A stretch of 64,000 bases of DNA from Agroathelia rolfsii (GCA_018343915.1 JABRWF010000003.1:2728001-2792000); one strand, 5' to 3'. Counted from the stretch's first letter, positions 50,310 through 62,823 are shown. A program made the numbers and translations. The notes: generated by a model from the letters alone, not told the origin.

Positions 50310-50422
50310 TGATGCGAGACAGCTTCCAGTGTCGCCGCCTCGCCTCTTGTAGCCCGCCCACTGTCTCCCGCGTCTGTGACGAATCCTGAACGCACGTCCT
50401 GCGTCCACAGAGTCCGGCGAAA

Positions 50423-52754
50423 ATGTCCAAGCCTACTCTCAAATGTGACCCGCTCTGCTCCTTCGGCGATAGGTGTGCTCTATCACTCTCTATGCTGTCT
50501 ATGCCACAATGACTTATTGTCCGCGCGTGGACTACTTGCCTGTCGATTAGATTGTACTTCACCACGTTCAACTCACCAGTCCCAACGCCACGCTGTCTCA
50601 ACAGCCTCTCGCCTCAATCCGGATTTGTCCCTCGCGTACGGCCCAATCCTCGAGAACCCCCTGAAACAGCTCTAGATGGTTCAGACTACTACTGGTTTAG
50701 CATCGACGATTCCTTCGTCTATCTATCGTTTTATCAGGACTGGGGCCCACTCAACTTGGCAATGGTCTACAAGTTCTGCATATATGTCCACGAGCTCTTA
50801 GAGGTGCGTCTTGACCCCCGCCCACACCTGATAAGCCCCTGATTGAGGTATTCCAGGACGAAGCTATAGCCCATAAACGGCTTGTCTTGTATTCCTCGAG
50901 CGATCCGAGGCGCAAAGCCAATGCAGCACTACTGATGGCACTCTACGTGGTCCGTTTTATCCTCCTATTTTATTTTTATTTTCAAAAAAATCTTGTCTTA
51001 CCAACGCTTGTAGCTAATTGTGAGACATGCCATGCCATGGGAAGCATTTCAGCCTATCGCCGAACTTGAATTTATGCCCTTCCGCGATGCTGGACGGGGT
51101 CCTTCGGATTTTAACTTGACTATACAAGATTGTCTCTGGGGCTTCTACAAGGCAAAACAGAATGGTCTTTGTGACATGAACGAATTTGATGTCGACGAAT
51201 ACGAATATTACGAAAAAGTCGAAAACGGCGATTGGAACTGGATCACGCCTAACTTTGTCGCCTTTGCGTCACCTGTTGATACCAACTGGATCAAGCGCGA
51301 AAAGGAACGTGAAAGTGGTGTTCACGGATCTCGCTCATCTACCGACAATCTGGCACTCCAGAGGAAACTGCCGACACCATTTATGAACTGTCTTGAATAT
51401 TTCGAGAAGAACAATGTGCAGCTGGTCATACGACTTAATACACATCTATATGACAAAACGCATTTCACCGATCGCAATGTCCGGCATATGGAGCTCTATT
51501 TTGACGACGGGACTAATCCCACAGACGAAATTGTACGGACATTTTTAGATAGCGTAGACCCCATCGTGTCTGCTGGTGGTGCTATCGCTATTCACGTAAG
51601 CTTAACGCTCATAGCTCTTCAGTGCTAAATTTAGCTCACCAATATCTCTTTTCAAGTGTAAAGCAGGCCTCGGGCGCACCGGTACATTAATTGGCGCATA
51701 TCTCGTCTGGAAATATGGCTTTACGGCCAGCGAAGCGATTGCGTTCATGCGCATAGTTCGTCCAGGATGCGTTGTCGGTCCTCAGCAACATTTTATGTAT
51801 TTCAAGCAATTAGAATGGACCAAATGGGCTCTACGAGACGAAATGCGTCGTGCCGAGGCCGAAGCTGCGGGCACAACGAGGGCCATTGATACACCTGTAG
51901 AAGTCGAGGCTCAACTTCCTCCTATTCCACAAGCGCCTGTCACACCACCTGCGGAGCCCGAGGACGAGATGGAGGACCAGCAAGCAACGCCTATTCTAGC
52001 CACAACGGGACTTCCGCCCGTGACACCGAGCCGGCATGTGGCCGCTGCAACCCAACGCGCGCAACAAATTACTCCACCTGGGCAACCCCGCAAGACGCCC
52101 GTTGCCAAACGCGCCGTGGAAAGCGATGATGAGGATGAGAACGACGTCCTGCCTGCGCTCGATCTCACGACTGCCAAAGTCCGTGCCAAGCGACCATCGA
52201 CACGCTCCACGACCGCCGCTGCCAGAGCAGCCGGAGTGGCTGCCAGTGAGGCAAGACCGACAAGGGTCACTCGCTCAACAGCAGGAGCAGCAAACATTCG
52301 TAGAACGGGTAACAGCGCAACCGCCGCGACAGGTGTTGCTCCTCCCTCGTCTCCCGTCAAAGGTGGCGTGCGCGGCGTGCCAAGTAAAGTCCCCAGGCTG
52401 GCACCAGGGACATCGGTGCGCTCAACAGCAGCCAAATCCACGGGCGGGACGACGAAACCACCTACACCTCCATCTCCGGTACCCTCACGGTTACCCACTT
52501 TAACCCCAGGAGCCAAACGCCCTACTCACAACGCTACGAAGTCGATAGCAGCTGTCACTGGTACTGCAGACAGCAAGCCCAAAAAGGCCGGGGCCAAGGT
52601 CGCAACCACTGCCACCAGTAAACCTGCCGACGACGCATGGATGAAGAACAACCCTAGTGCAGTGGTTGTGCCCGCAACGAAGAGTGCCCGACCAGGGCTG
52701 CGGCCAATTAGACGACGACGAAGTAGTTTTAGTGCTGCTGATGTAGTGGCCTGA
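50423..52754 (+). CDS. CDC14: Dual-specificity phosphatase Cdc14
   Basis: Mitotic-exit/cytokinesis phosphatase that reverses Cdk phosphorylation (prefers SP sites). The ATG at 50423 ([17 protein letters not shown]) joins [20 protein letters not shown]. The A domain carries [32 protein letters not shown] sequence and [20 protein letters not shown]; the B domain carries [40 protein letters not shown], and the active site [20 protein letters not shown] (CxxGxGR intact), then [20 protein letters not shown] and [12 protein letters not shown]. The C-terminal ~300 residues are disordered, basic and rich in Pro, Ala and Thr, with many SP/TP sites. About six exons. A 201-codon frame antisense to the tail is a shadow. 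Confidence 0.95.
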
Positions 52755-53243
52755 GTACGCATTTTCTTTCCGATCTTACAGTATATTATTACTTTCCAGG
52801 ATTGCTTGTACTCGATATACGTGGGACGGGATAAGACTGGTCACTTATTGATGTCCTTTCCCCCTTCTTTTTCATGACCTCTTTTGTCTATCTAGCAAAC
52901 ATCTTCTTCTTTGTTCCTATTTCTTTTTCATGCTTATTGAGGACCTCCTTTCACTCTAGCACTGCCCTCTATCTTATTGTTCTAGCATTTCTAGCGCCCC
53001 CTCCTTGAAACTGAACTATGTTACTGCAAATGCACGTTTCTTTCTGGGATATCTAACTGTCTTTCTGAACGCATGGTCTATATGACATGTACTGAGCCTT
53101 CTGGTATTGTTCCTGTGACAGTCTGTCTCTAGATCTTAAAGAGCGAGGGTAAATCTTGGATACATAAAAACAAATATTAGAGATACAAAGTTTAAATGGA
53201 GATTTTTGTTTCCCAGGACGGTAGGAAAGGTAGCATTCATCCA
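52755..53243. other. Convergent spacer CDC14 / HEM12
   Basis: About 490 bp between stop codons of convergent genes, pyrimidine-rich on the CDC14 side, consistent with 3' untranslated regions. No gene is supported. Confidence 0.55.
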
Positions 53244-54535
53244 TCAAACCGCCGAATACTTGTGCACACATTCAAGGAAGAATTTCATATCCTCTGGGTC
53301 TACACCGGGTGTGATGCCATGACCCAAGTTCGCAATCCATCCCTTTGGCTTTTTGCCACTGCCACCACGGAAACTCTCGCTCATGCGCTTCACTTCGCGC
53401 TCGATCGCTTCACGTCCGGCGTAAAGCAGATTAGGATCGAGATTCCCTTGCAGCGCAATGCGATCACCGACGAGTGCACGCGCTTCGGATGGCTCGATTG
53501 TCCAATCTAACCCGAGCGTGTCGTAGCCAGCCTCGCGCGCAAGGAGGGCAAGGGATGAGTTGGCGCCTTTGGCGAAGAGCGTAAGTGGGACTTGAGGGAT
53601 GCCTTCGACGCGCAGGCGCTCTCGTACGCCAGAGGAGATGTGCTTGAGTGCAGGGAGAGAGAAGGCGGTGAAGTGGTGTGGGGCAAGTTCGCTCGCCCAT
53701 GAATCAAAGATCTGGAGTAGCTGGATAAAGAGAGGGAAGTGAATTTTGAGGATCCTGTTTTATATACATATAGGGAGAGAGATTACCTGTGCTCCAGCCT
53801 TTACTTGTCCGACAAGATAATCAACGCAAACATCTGCAATGCGCATAAACAACGCTTTAGACTCTTCAGGATATTTGAATAGCCATGTCTTGGATTTTTG
53901 GTACGTCTTGCTCCCACCACCCTCGACCATGTACGAGAATAGAGTCCACGGTGCACCCGAGAAACCGATGAGAGGTACCTCGCCACCAAGCTCAATGCGC
54001 GTTTTTGTGAGTGCTTCGAAAACGTATCCCAGCTCTTTATTAACATCGACCACTTTCCTGAGCTTTTGCACATCCTCAGGCGTATTCAGAGGATCTGGAA
54101 AACTCGGCGCAGGATTCATGAGAACTTCCATGCCCATCGCTTGGGGCACGACAAGGATGTCAGAAAAGATGATCGCAGCATCGAGTAGACCGCGGTAGCG
54201 ACGGATAGGCTGGATAGTGACCTCTGTAGCAAGATCGGGAGTACGGCAGAGCTCAAAGAAGTCGTGATCGGCACGAATGGCTCTGAACTCTTCAGAGAGA
54301 TGAAACTGATGTCGGTACGCGCAGAACGAAAAGTGCAGGGAGGAGGCGCGTACCGGGCAAGTAGCGGCCAGCCTGGCGCATGACCCATACTGGGGCACGC
54401 TCTGTCTGCTCGCCTGCATTTGGAAAGATGATTTGTTTTCTGGTATATCGATTTCATTTGAGTGGAAAACACAATACCTCTGGCTGCACGCAGCAGGAGA
54501 TCGTTCTTTAAGGGAGGAAATGATGTCGAAGACAT
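53244..54535 (-). CDS. HEM12: Uroporphyrinogen decarboxylase
   Basis: Cytosolic heme-pathway enzyme that converts uroporphyrinogen III to coproporphyrinogen III. Exon 1 (ATG at 54535) gives MSSTSFPPLKNDLLLRAARG, then EQTERAPVWVMRQAGRYLPE, the first family signature with the substrate-binding Arg. Next come FRAIRADHDFFELCRTPDLA, LLDAAIIFSDILVVPQAMGM with the catalytic Asp, the second signature VPLIGFSGAPWTLFSYMVEG, LLQIFDSWASELAPHHFTAF, and the C-terminal GWIANLGHGITPGVDPEDMK with an active-site His. The protein is about 365 aa, full length, and ends HKYSAV. Four exons with introns of about 60 nt. It is divergent from the Shg1-like gene, 216 bp away. A tie to COX15, which consumes heme, is functional only. 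Confidence 0.95.
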
Positions 54536-54751
54536 TCTTGGTAGATTGGCACTAGTTGTAAGTTTTTGGTCAATAAAAAAACTTGGATTTAAATATTCTC
54601 ACAGATCTGGTGTTTGTTATGGTAGGCTCTGCAAGCAGAGCTCGTGGGTGAACAAGCCAGACTCGGAGATGGCCAATCAAGAGTTGTGAAGTCGGCAAGT
54701 CAGCAGAGCAACATTCGAGCTGTAACACTATCGTCTTTGCCTTTCACCACC

Positions 54752-55993
54752 ATGCCAATCACAAATCCATCTCAGCTTGTAGATGAGTGAGTACATCCTT
54801 TGCGCTGACAAACAAAGGGTCTTGGCTTGAAAACTTCACACTCTCAGATTCAAACGCTCGGGAGAATTTGATAGACTACGTCGCGACTTGCTTCGCAGAT
54901 TTCAACAGAGCGTTCGTGCTTATCACAACAAGACCACCCGGTCCTAACCCCAATGCAGGATGCACTAAGTCCATTCGGCGCACGCGTGGATGAGATAGCC
55001 CGCAATCGCCTTGAATCGGATCCTATGCGGTCCAAGTCTCAAGAAGAAGTATACAAAGAACTCATGGATGAAATAGAACGGTAATCGCCTTCTCTCATTT
55101 TAGGATTCAGCTCTCACCGAGGAATTGCCATAGATATCCTCTTGTAGAGCGTGCTGCTGACGAAAACCGAACGCTTACAGATCCTGCCTTTGCCCAAGGC
55201 ATTCATTCATCATTGCAAAGGCTTCTTAGGAAGGACAGAGGGCAGGACACCCCACGTACGAAAATTCATGATTTTACTGTCTTGGTCTCGGTCTTCTTCA
55301 CTTACTTGACTACGGTAATTAGATAGGCCCGTTATAGCTGCTCCTACAGATGATTCACAAAACGGAAATACGGATTTCGAAAGGAAACATGATCCGCACA
55401 CCACTGAGGCGGTTGACGTCCACATATCCTCCGGGACGCCAAGAAATGAACCTGAAGGATTTACGACTTCCCGTCCGCCAAATGAAGTTGAAATGTCGAT
55501 ATATTCCATGACAGATGCTCATGTCAATAATGATACACCTGGATTCCCCATTCAAAGGCCATCTCCAGCTCCAAACAATATTGCTGATGGTTCCCAGGCT
55601 GATCATTCATCTTCATCGACCCTTTTACCACTTCCAACACATTTTCCCGAATCCACTCCGCTCAGTACCTCGGCGGCTGCAGCTACAAACGGATCACCGC
55701 CGAATCGTGCGGCGTTTGATACTCAATTTACCGTTTCTCAGGACGCCGATGTACATATGAAGGCTAATGAAGACAGCGCCGCCAAAATTAACGGAAATGC
55801 GGAATCAAATGGGAATTCTTCTCTGGCTGTGCGACCTCGGGAAGATGTATCTGGCATGCCTGAATCGGACGTAGACCTTGGTATCCGCACACTCAATACA
55901 GATAGGACTGCCGATGTGCCCACAGTTCCTATAACCGCTCCGGAGACTGCTATTTCCCCAGCTGTTGCACAAGACCTTTCTACGCCTGTTTGA
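54752..55993 (+). CDS. COMPASS subunit Shg1-like protein
   Basis: Likely subunit of the Set1/COMPASS histone H3K4 methyltransferase complex. Five exons: MPITNPSQLVDEFKRSGEFD, RLRRDLLRRFQQSDALSPFG, ARVDEIARNRLESDPMRSKS, QEEVYKELMDEIERYPLVER, then a C-terminal tail. The core (about residues 8-75) is a helical Shg1-type domain: a FKRSGEFDRLRR start followed by two predicted helices. The rest (about 100 to 330) is disordered, Ser/Thr/Pro-rich and acidic, ending DLSTPV at the TGA at 55991-55993. The intron between DRGQDTP and HRPVIAAP ends attag. Shg1 proteins are poorly conserved, so the assignment rests on the short core. It is divergent from HEM12. Confidence 0.7.
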
Positions 55994-56497
55994 CATGCAT
56001 CTATATCTATAATGCCGGACCGAGAATTCAGTGTGCCGACAACAGGTGTATCTGGCCCGATGTTATTATCACCGGCAGTTCATATGACGCCTCATTCATT
56101 TCCTAGTAATGAAAGCATTAAAAACAATTCCTGAAGCGTTTAGCCCCTTTCACCACAAAAGTTGACGTTGACTGACACCATCGATTTGTTATCATATCCA
56201 CGGACTCATGTCAAAAAGACTTTCGACCCTGTCCATACTCCCGCATCATCATTATTGGAGATACGGATGCCTGAATTTTAATGGAAAAACATTGCCTTCC
56301 CTGCCAGTCACTATGCAGTGCAGTAAGGCGCCGTCTGGCTGGTGTACCCATGCGGAGCCTACGACGCTTACCACATCACCTGATATTACCATACGTACCG
56401 GTAGCTACAAATATATTTCAAGGTCCTGGAATTCAATGGATGCATATGGCATTTGTATAATACGTATGAAGACATTCATATGAAGGCCTGTCGCATG

Positions 56498-56526
56498 AAA
56501 AAAAAAAAAAAAAAAAAAAAAAAAAA
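56498..56526. repeat. 29-base poly(A) tract
   Basis: Twenty-nine consecutive A on the plus strand. It could be the tail of a retroposed transcript or a simple homopolymer; no flanking target-site duplication was recognised by eye. Confidence 0.9.
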
Positions 56527-57997
56527 CGAAATTGTATTTGGCGGTTCAAACAGGTAGTGAAGAAACCTGATCGAATACGGCTCCAAGTGTTTAGCCAACT
56601 AATCGATCCGGACTCGGACTCGAACAGGCTAAACCTTGTCTTGTAGCGGCCATCAATTGAATAATGTTCTAGTGTTTGTGAAATTCTCTTCAGAAAGCAC
56701 ATCCAAATATTGACATGTGATAAATGTGTGTTTTGATGTAAGTGTAGTACTCTGGAATGTTTCGTCGTCATGCACCACTATGCATTGGGATTTGCCTGCA
56801 GCCCCGCTCGTATTTTCTTCCGGTCCTCCGTAATACATCCGGGCCGGCGGCAAACAAATTCCGAAAGATCCATTCGGGTCCATCGCCAGCTGTCAAACTT
56901 TCCAACTTACTAGAAATCAACCGGATAGACCAGCTCATCATACTTATCACATGCGATTGTGCCATAATTAGTTATGTGGACAAACTGGACCCGTTGAATA
57001 ACAAGATTGCTGGATTTCCACTACTCGTGCGCCTATGGATAATTTATTTTCTCCGAGTCATCTTTGCAAGTGGAAGCGTAGGGCGTACTGGTATTAGCAG
57101 ACGTCATAGTTGGTGATGGTCTTGCTGACAATACCAGAAACAAACGAAGTAACCAATATTGGCAGTGCTTTTTCTCTGATGGTACTGATTAAAGGAGTGT
57201 CTCAGAATCGAGTTATTGTACTTATCATGTGGCTCAGAATGGCACGGCCTGTAAACATGTCGGACTTGCTGATAGGCCAGTAAGATTTTTCAGTCGGCAC
57301 CGAGTGTAGCTCCTAGAGAGCCAGCCAACTTAAAATCTAGGGATGTGCTTATTGCTTGGCACAGACATCACAAGACTTTCCGAGTTAAGCTCTTCAGTAG
57401 TATCATACCGTTTTCGACACCTCAGTCTGCTTTCGGTCTTCATTGATCAACTAACTCTAGAATCAACACAAATCTTCTGGACTGAGATATTGAACGCAGT
57501 AAGAATTATATACTCCATGATTAATGAAAGTGGATCGACATCTATCACGAGCTGCAGTGAGTCCCTGTGTCATCAACAAATTCAATTATTACTCAATAAA
57601 TCATAGCGCTTACCGGAGCCAGTTCGTGCCAATTGGTATGGAAGGTGGTTATGAGGCATAATGATTCCTTATATTGAACAAGGGAGCCAGCATTTGGTTA
57701 CCGTATGTAAAGCCAGGTGCCGCTGGCGATGCACCGGAGAACACCAGTAGTGAATGGTTCCGCGATTGCCTGTCGCCCATCCATCGCGATCGCTGGTATA
57801 GGAAGATTAGGACCCAGATGACGATAAACCAATATGCTTGCAAGTTTGGATCTACCAATAAAAAGATGCCTATGAGTTGCTGTCAGCGACTACTAATACT
57901 ATACTTGTCTATAATTGTGATCGCGATGATCACGAGCGTCTTGATTATCGGCCTTTGAGAAGACAAACTAAGGGCCGCGTGCCAGAATACTCAAGTT

Positions 57998-58032
57998 CCG
58001 AGTTTATACCTCTAGCAGAGGCGTAAACTCGG
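57998..58032. repeat. 35-nt inverted repeat (hairpin)
   Basis: Two 16-nt arms (CCGAGTTTATACCTCT and AGAGGCGTAAACTCGG) around a 3-nt spacer. Fourteen of 16 positions pair; the other two are G.T/A.C-type mismatches. As RNA it would form a stable stem. Neither flank shows a coding gene. Confidence 0.85.
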
Positions 58033-59056
58033 AGTAAGATAACAATTAAGGGACAAGACTAGTAAGGTTGAGAATGTGAATTCCAAGATCTAGTGTAGTC
58101 CGGATGTTAGTGTGAAAAAAAAGAGCATATATGTCCAGAAGAATTGGCTATTAGGAGTGGTTCGCCGAGCTCTTTCACGTAACTTTGAAGTTGTGGTACC
58201 TATGGGTGCTCGGATAAAAGCACACATGTCTGTATAGCATGAGGAGTTCCAAGATGTGCATTTCGAGATTGCAATTGTGTTAGTATGGAAACACTCGCTG
58301 GCAAAATTGCTGGCAGCTCCGCCGGTTGGGGTGGCACTAGGGCCAGCTGTTAGTCTGAGCTGCATGCTTTGGTATTTGGTCCGAATGCCAGTGTGAATAG
58401 TCAAAGACAACAATAGCGGACTATATTGGATTATTTTGCCTATAACATTCACTGGCAAAGATGAAAATCTTATTCAAGCGTTCACCGTTGGCGGCAACCC
58501 GGCTAACACAAAAGTACGACTCGTATTGCAGGAACTCCCCACCATATCTGCAGTGGACCGAATTGACCAACACTAGGACTGTGCATATCAACATCCGGTA
58601 CCGACTTCGCTCCTTCCGAATACATTCACTGGGATCCTAGTACCAGCGCTGGCCTATGACTTGCTAGTGAATGTAAGTTCGTAAATAGTACATGTAAGTC
58701 ACAGAAGTGGACCTGGACCATGATCAAATGCACCATGCGCTCACAGCGCAATTAATCAAGGCAGGCACATTAAACTTTTTTAGGTTCCTCGCAGATTTGT
58801 ATCGCACTCCGCATGGACCTAGAGGAAAGTTGTCAGTGAGAGCTGCCGAAGTGATGAGATCTAAAAGCCTCCGGAACCTGGCACCAGCCTTAGTACTAGG
58901 CAGACAATGCATCTGTACATGTTCCTTAACCTCGAGTCGAACTGTAACGAACCATCAAATATGCTGAGTGATGATGGTCAGGTCTCTTCGAGTTCTAACT
59001 GATCGCACTAGTACTATGTGAGTACTGGGGCGGCCCGAAGTACATGTCGGAAGGAA

Positions 59057-59075
59057 CCCCCCCCCCCTTTTTTTT
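59057..59075. repeat. C11-T8 homopolymer pair
   Basis: Eleven C immediately followed by eight T on the plus strand in non-coding sequence. Confidence 0.9.
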
Positions 59076-60934
59076 CAGCATAGAATCAAATACAGCGGAG
59101 ACCACTAGGAGAATCATCTGAGTATCAGGAGCATGAGTAGTATCGGTTAAGAGCAATCTGAGACTCCTTAGTTGGCCGGTAAATATTGATATTGATATAA
59201 ACTGGAAGTTACCACAACGTGACTCTGAGTAAATAGCTCTATACAATTTCGATATATGGTAAATCCATAAACGTCTGCCAGTTCCAAATAGTAGAAGAGC
59301 TAGTATCGTGTTGGCATCACCAGATTGTAATAGCTTCTACTTTTATCATGATAGGAGTAACCGTAGAATATTAAGCATTTACGCACTTTGAGTGTGAAGA
59401 ACTTGAAGAGAAGAATGTGAAGTTGTGCCAGTAAATGATGCCAGTGAGAAGCTGTTCAAGTTACGAATCGAACATAGATTTGGAATTGAAGGACAAAACG
59501 AAATGCATTGGCAAGAAAACAAGGAAAGGTATTGACCAGTATCAACTTGGCCGGGATTTGACCTTATCGGCGAGTAGGAGCTGATCATAAAGCCGGTCCG
59601 AGTTTATCATTTTCAAGTACTAGTATTCAAAAGCATGAGGCTTAGTACCACAGTTCAAATATATGTATATTGGCGGATCGAAGAATAGTGAGCATACACT
59701 CACTGGCATGCCAACATGGACGGTATAACGGATTCGGGAGCCAAGTCTCCGATCATCATCAACTTGAACTTATCCGGTGGATAAATATGGCATCACAGAC
59801 ATCAAAACCGTTTTCTGATTTCCAACTCACACGATCATGATGTACTCGAAACATGAAAAAACTTGACGAGCCAGCGCTCCCTTCCCGCAACTCCTCTGCA
59901 TGATCATTTTCAATTGAACCTAATGCAGTGATAATAATATCTCCGCTCGGACCAATCGTCGTACGTATCAATCCAAGTAGCTGAGCGCTGATGCTAATAG
60001 GAAAGTACACGTACAATACAAAAAAACTGAAATCAAGAAATTAAGAAACGAAAAAGTTAACCGCCGTGTAGCTCTTCTTCAGCCGCTGTCTGATAGAAAT
60101 CCGATACACGTGTAAATGTATAATTCAGGGAAAGAGGACGAGGAGGGAGAATGAAAAGACAAGATCAACAGAACTTCTGTACAGAACATGGCGGGTCGTG
60201 AGCATGAGAAAAGAAGTCGAGACCACGAGGCTAATAACCATGACGGCCTATTGCGGTAGTTAGCAAAATTTTACATTCATTACGTACCAAATACTAGTAC
60301 ATTTATTTCCAATGACGACGCAATATACAAATCACCCAGGTAACCAAGTCCGTTGTATCATTTCACGCCGTGCATATTCTCAAGGGCCCACAAGACCTAC
60401 ACCTAGCCACTGCAATCGATTCCCAGACGGCATACGGAAGTCCGAATCTAGTTCACACGCAAACACATGTAAGCAACTGCGGCATTCGTTAAAGAGAAAA
60501 TTGAATTTGATCCGATTCCCATTCCCAAGCGTAGCGATTTCCAATATAAAGAAAATAAGGCAAAGCGATAGGTACAATTAGGAAAAACAGTAAAGCAAGA
60601 AATTGCAGAAGCGATAGCTCGAAGGGAATAATGGGCATACACTTTTCGCATGTGCACGAACCCTAGAGAAAAAGTCTTGTGATACAAGAAAGAAAAAAAA
60701 CAAAACATGCAAGCACGATGATGATAACGGGATGAGGATGGTAGGGGAAACGGAAGAGATGATGAAATCGAGGTTGCGAGTCCGTTATTGGATGAAATAA
60801 AGAGAGAGAAAAACAAGATGATACAGGAGGCCATAGCGTCTGTGCGTATCGCCATTCGAGGACAACGTTCCAGCGCGGCAAAAATAGACACAGGCAATAA
60901 AATATCCGATTCTGATTTACAGCCATTACATCAC

Positions 60935-62823
60935 TTAGAGCTTGATATCGCTCTGAATGAGCGCAACAGCCTTCGGCGAGCGTGGCTTTATCGAGACATC
61001 GAAAGGTGCGGGGTGGCTGATGGTACCAGGCATCTTGGCATATACCGGCTCAATCACGCGGCCATTCTCAATCTTCTTGCCAATGTCAAAGACAGCGCAA
61101 GACATCGCACAAGAGATGAAGACAGAGGCATCAGCAAGGTTGAGACCAGGGCAGATACTATGGGCGTGACGTGAGTGGATGAGTGGATCATATATTGAAG
61201 TGGGATACATACCGGCGACCGAAACCGAAGCACATGTCGCGCGAATCCTTCTCGGGATTGGGGCCCAAGAAACGCTCAGGGTTGAAGGCGTCAGGGTTCT
61301 TGTAGGTGCGCGGGTCCCTCAGCATGGAGCTAGTACAAAGCAATGAGCACATGAAAGACACTTCTTGAGGATAATGCTTACTCGACATTAGCGAAGACTA
61401 ATGTACCCTTGGGGATGAAGTAGCCATTATGGATATCATCCTCAGTAGAGACATGGGGAATGGCTAATGACAATGGACGATTAGAATCTTGACATGAACA
61501 CGCATACACGAACGAAACTCACATGCAGGAACGACGGAGTTCCAGCGAAGAACTTCCTTAGCCAAGGCGTTCGTGTAGGGGAGTTGGTCCCGGTCAGCAA
61601 AGGAAGGCAGCCTGTCGTTGCCAACAACAGCATCGATCTCGGCCTGAGCCTTCTTCAAAGCCTCTGGGAACAGAGCCATGGCAACGAAGAACGAGTAGAT
61701 AGCAGAAACCGTCTAGATAATCAAAACACGGTTAGACAGAATGAGACATAACACCGAGAAACAAGACGTACGGTATCGGCTCCGCCAGAGTAGAGCGATG
61801 CAGCGGACCACTTAATGTTGTGTTCCTCATCTGCATTGGGCTCTTTCTCTTCCAGAAGAGCAGAGGTAAACGAGGGGACGGCTGTGCCAGCAGCCTAGGA
61901 AAAATGATCAGACGCTGTAAGTAAACACATGAAACTAACGCCCGCTTACCATTTGTTGCTTCACAAAGTTGTGAGGCGAGTCCGCCATCTCCTGGAGCGT
62001 GGCATTCCAGCTCTTGGCAATCTTCTTGAAGCCAGTTCCGGGTAGCCAGTCGGGCAGTTGAGCCATCGATGGCACCATATCGACTAGCCATGCACCCGGG
62101 CTCGTCGACAGCGAAAACTGCTCGACGGCCCGGTCGGCCAACTCGACGAACGGATCATTTTGCTCACGAACGGTATATCCGTGTGATATCTTAAGGATAA
62201 TAGCACCAGCAGTGCTAAATGTCAATGAATACAAAGGTTGAGGTTAAACCATGACAGATTGATTAGATATATCAATAGCAAGAGCAAAAAGCTAAAGCTT
62301 ACTGTCGCACATGCGACTGCAAATCGCCAGGCTTAGCCAGCACACGACGGAGGAACTTGTGTGTCTCCTCCTCCTCCGCGGGCAGGAATTGCTGCATGCT
62401 GACTCCCGTGCCGATCAACTTGTGGAAGAGGCGGCGGTATTGCCTGTGACGCTCGCCCTGTGGGGTAAGTACAAGCGTGTTCTTCCAGCCGACAAGTTCG
62501 CCACCCATGGGCAGCGTCGGGCGATTTGAGTAGATGGCGCCCTTCTCCTCGAGCATCTCGGCGGCGATATGGGGTGAGTTGAGGACGACCATGCGCTGGC
62601 CCATAACATCGACGGACATGATGTCACCATATTCTTTCCCCCACTTGGCAAAGGTCTCCCACTCGCGGGTAGATGGGAAGTCGAGTGCGTTACCGAGCAG
62701 AGGCAAGCCCTTGGGTCCAGGTGGGTAGGGCGCAGGTGGTGCAGGCTTCTCAAAGTATTTCTTGAACAAGTAGAGACCGATGGCGGCCGAGACAAAGTCA
62801 AGCAGAAGAAGTGTAGAAGGCAT
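60935..62823 (-). CDS. Cytochrome P450 monooxygenase
   Basis: Membrane-anchored, heme-thiolate monooxygenase. The ATG at 62823 is used (a TTG further upstream is not). The N-terminal anchor is MPSTLLLLDFVSAAIGLYLF, followed by the proline-rich hinge PYPPGPKGLPLLGN. The I-helix oxygen-binding motif is SLYSGGADTTVSAIYSF. The K-helix ExxR reads EVLRW. The PERF motif is FNPERFLGPN, and the heme loop is FGFGRRICPGLN with the ligand Cys. The C-terminus ends ALIQSDIKL. The full length is about 505 aa over about seven exons. It resembles the large expanded basidiomycete CYP group often annotated as O-methylsterigmatocystin oxidoreductase-like; substrate is unknown. It has no biosynthetic neighbours in the window, so nothing points to a secondary-metabolite cluster. 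Confidence 0.95.

Larger units (their letters stand above)
55994..60934. other. 4.9-kb gene-poor region, possibly decayed
   Basis: The longest stretch without a supported gene. It contains a 29-A run (56498-56526), a 35-nt near-perfect hairpin (57998-58032) and a C11T8 homopolymer pair (59057-59075). Frames of 60-120 codons occur on both strands; some look locally protein-like, for example GGPEENTSGAAG (minus strand, near 56830) and PGAAGDAPENTSSEW (plus strand, near 57720), but no exon chain makes a recognisable protein. A retroposed or decayed origin is possible but not shown. Confidence 0.5.

Noticed and set aside
51911..52516. 201-codon minus-strand frame, Ala/Val/Gly-rich
   Set aside because: It is the mirror of the low-complexity CDC14 tail, whose codon bias leaves the opposite frame open.
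58460..58580. Plus-strand peptide FTVGGNPANTKVRL resembling a beta-trefoil lectin repeat
   Set aside because: Only one short repeat-like motif, with no second unit, start codon or splice sites nearby. Too weak to call even a pseudogene.
60935..62823. Secondary-metabolite cluster around the P450
   Set aside because: No synthase, transferase, transporter or regulator lies next to it in the window; the neighbours are housekeeping genes or empty sequence.
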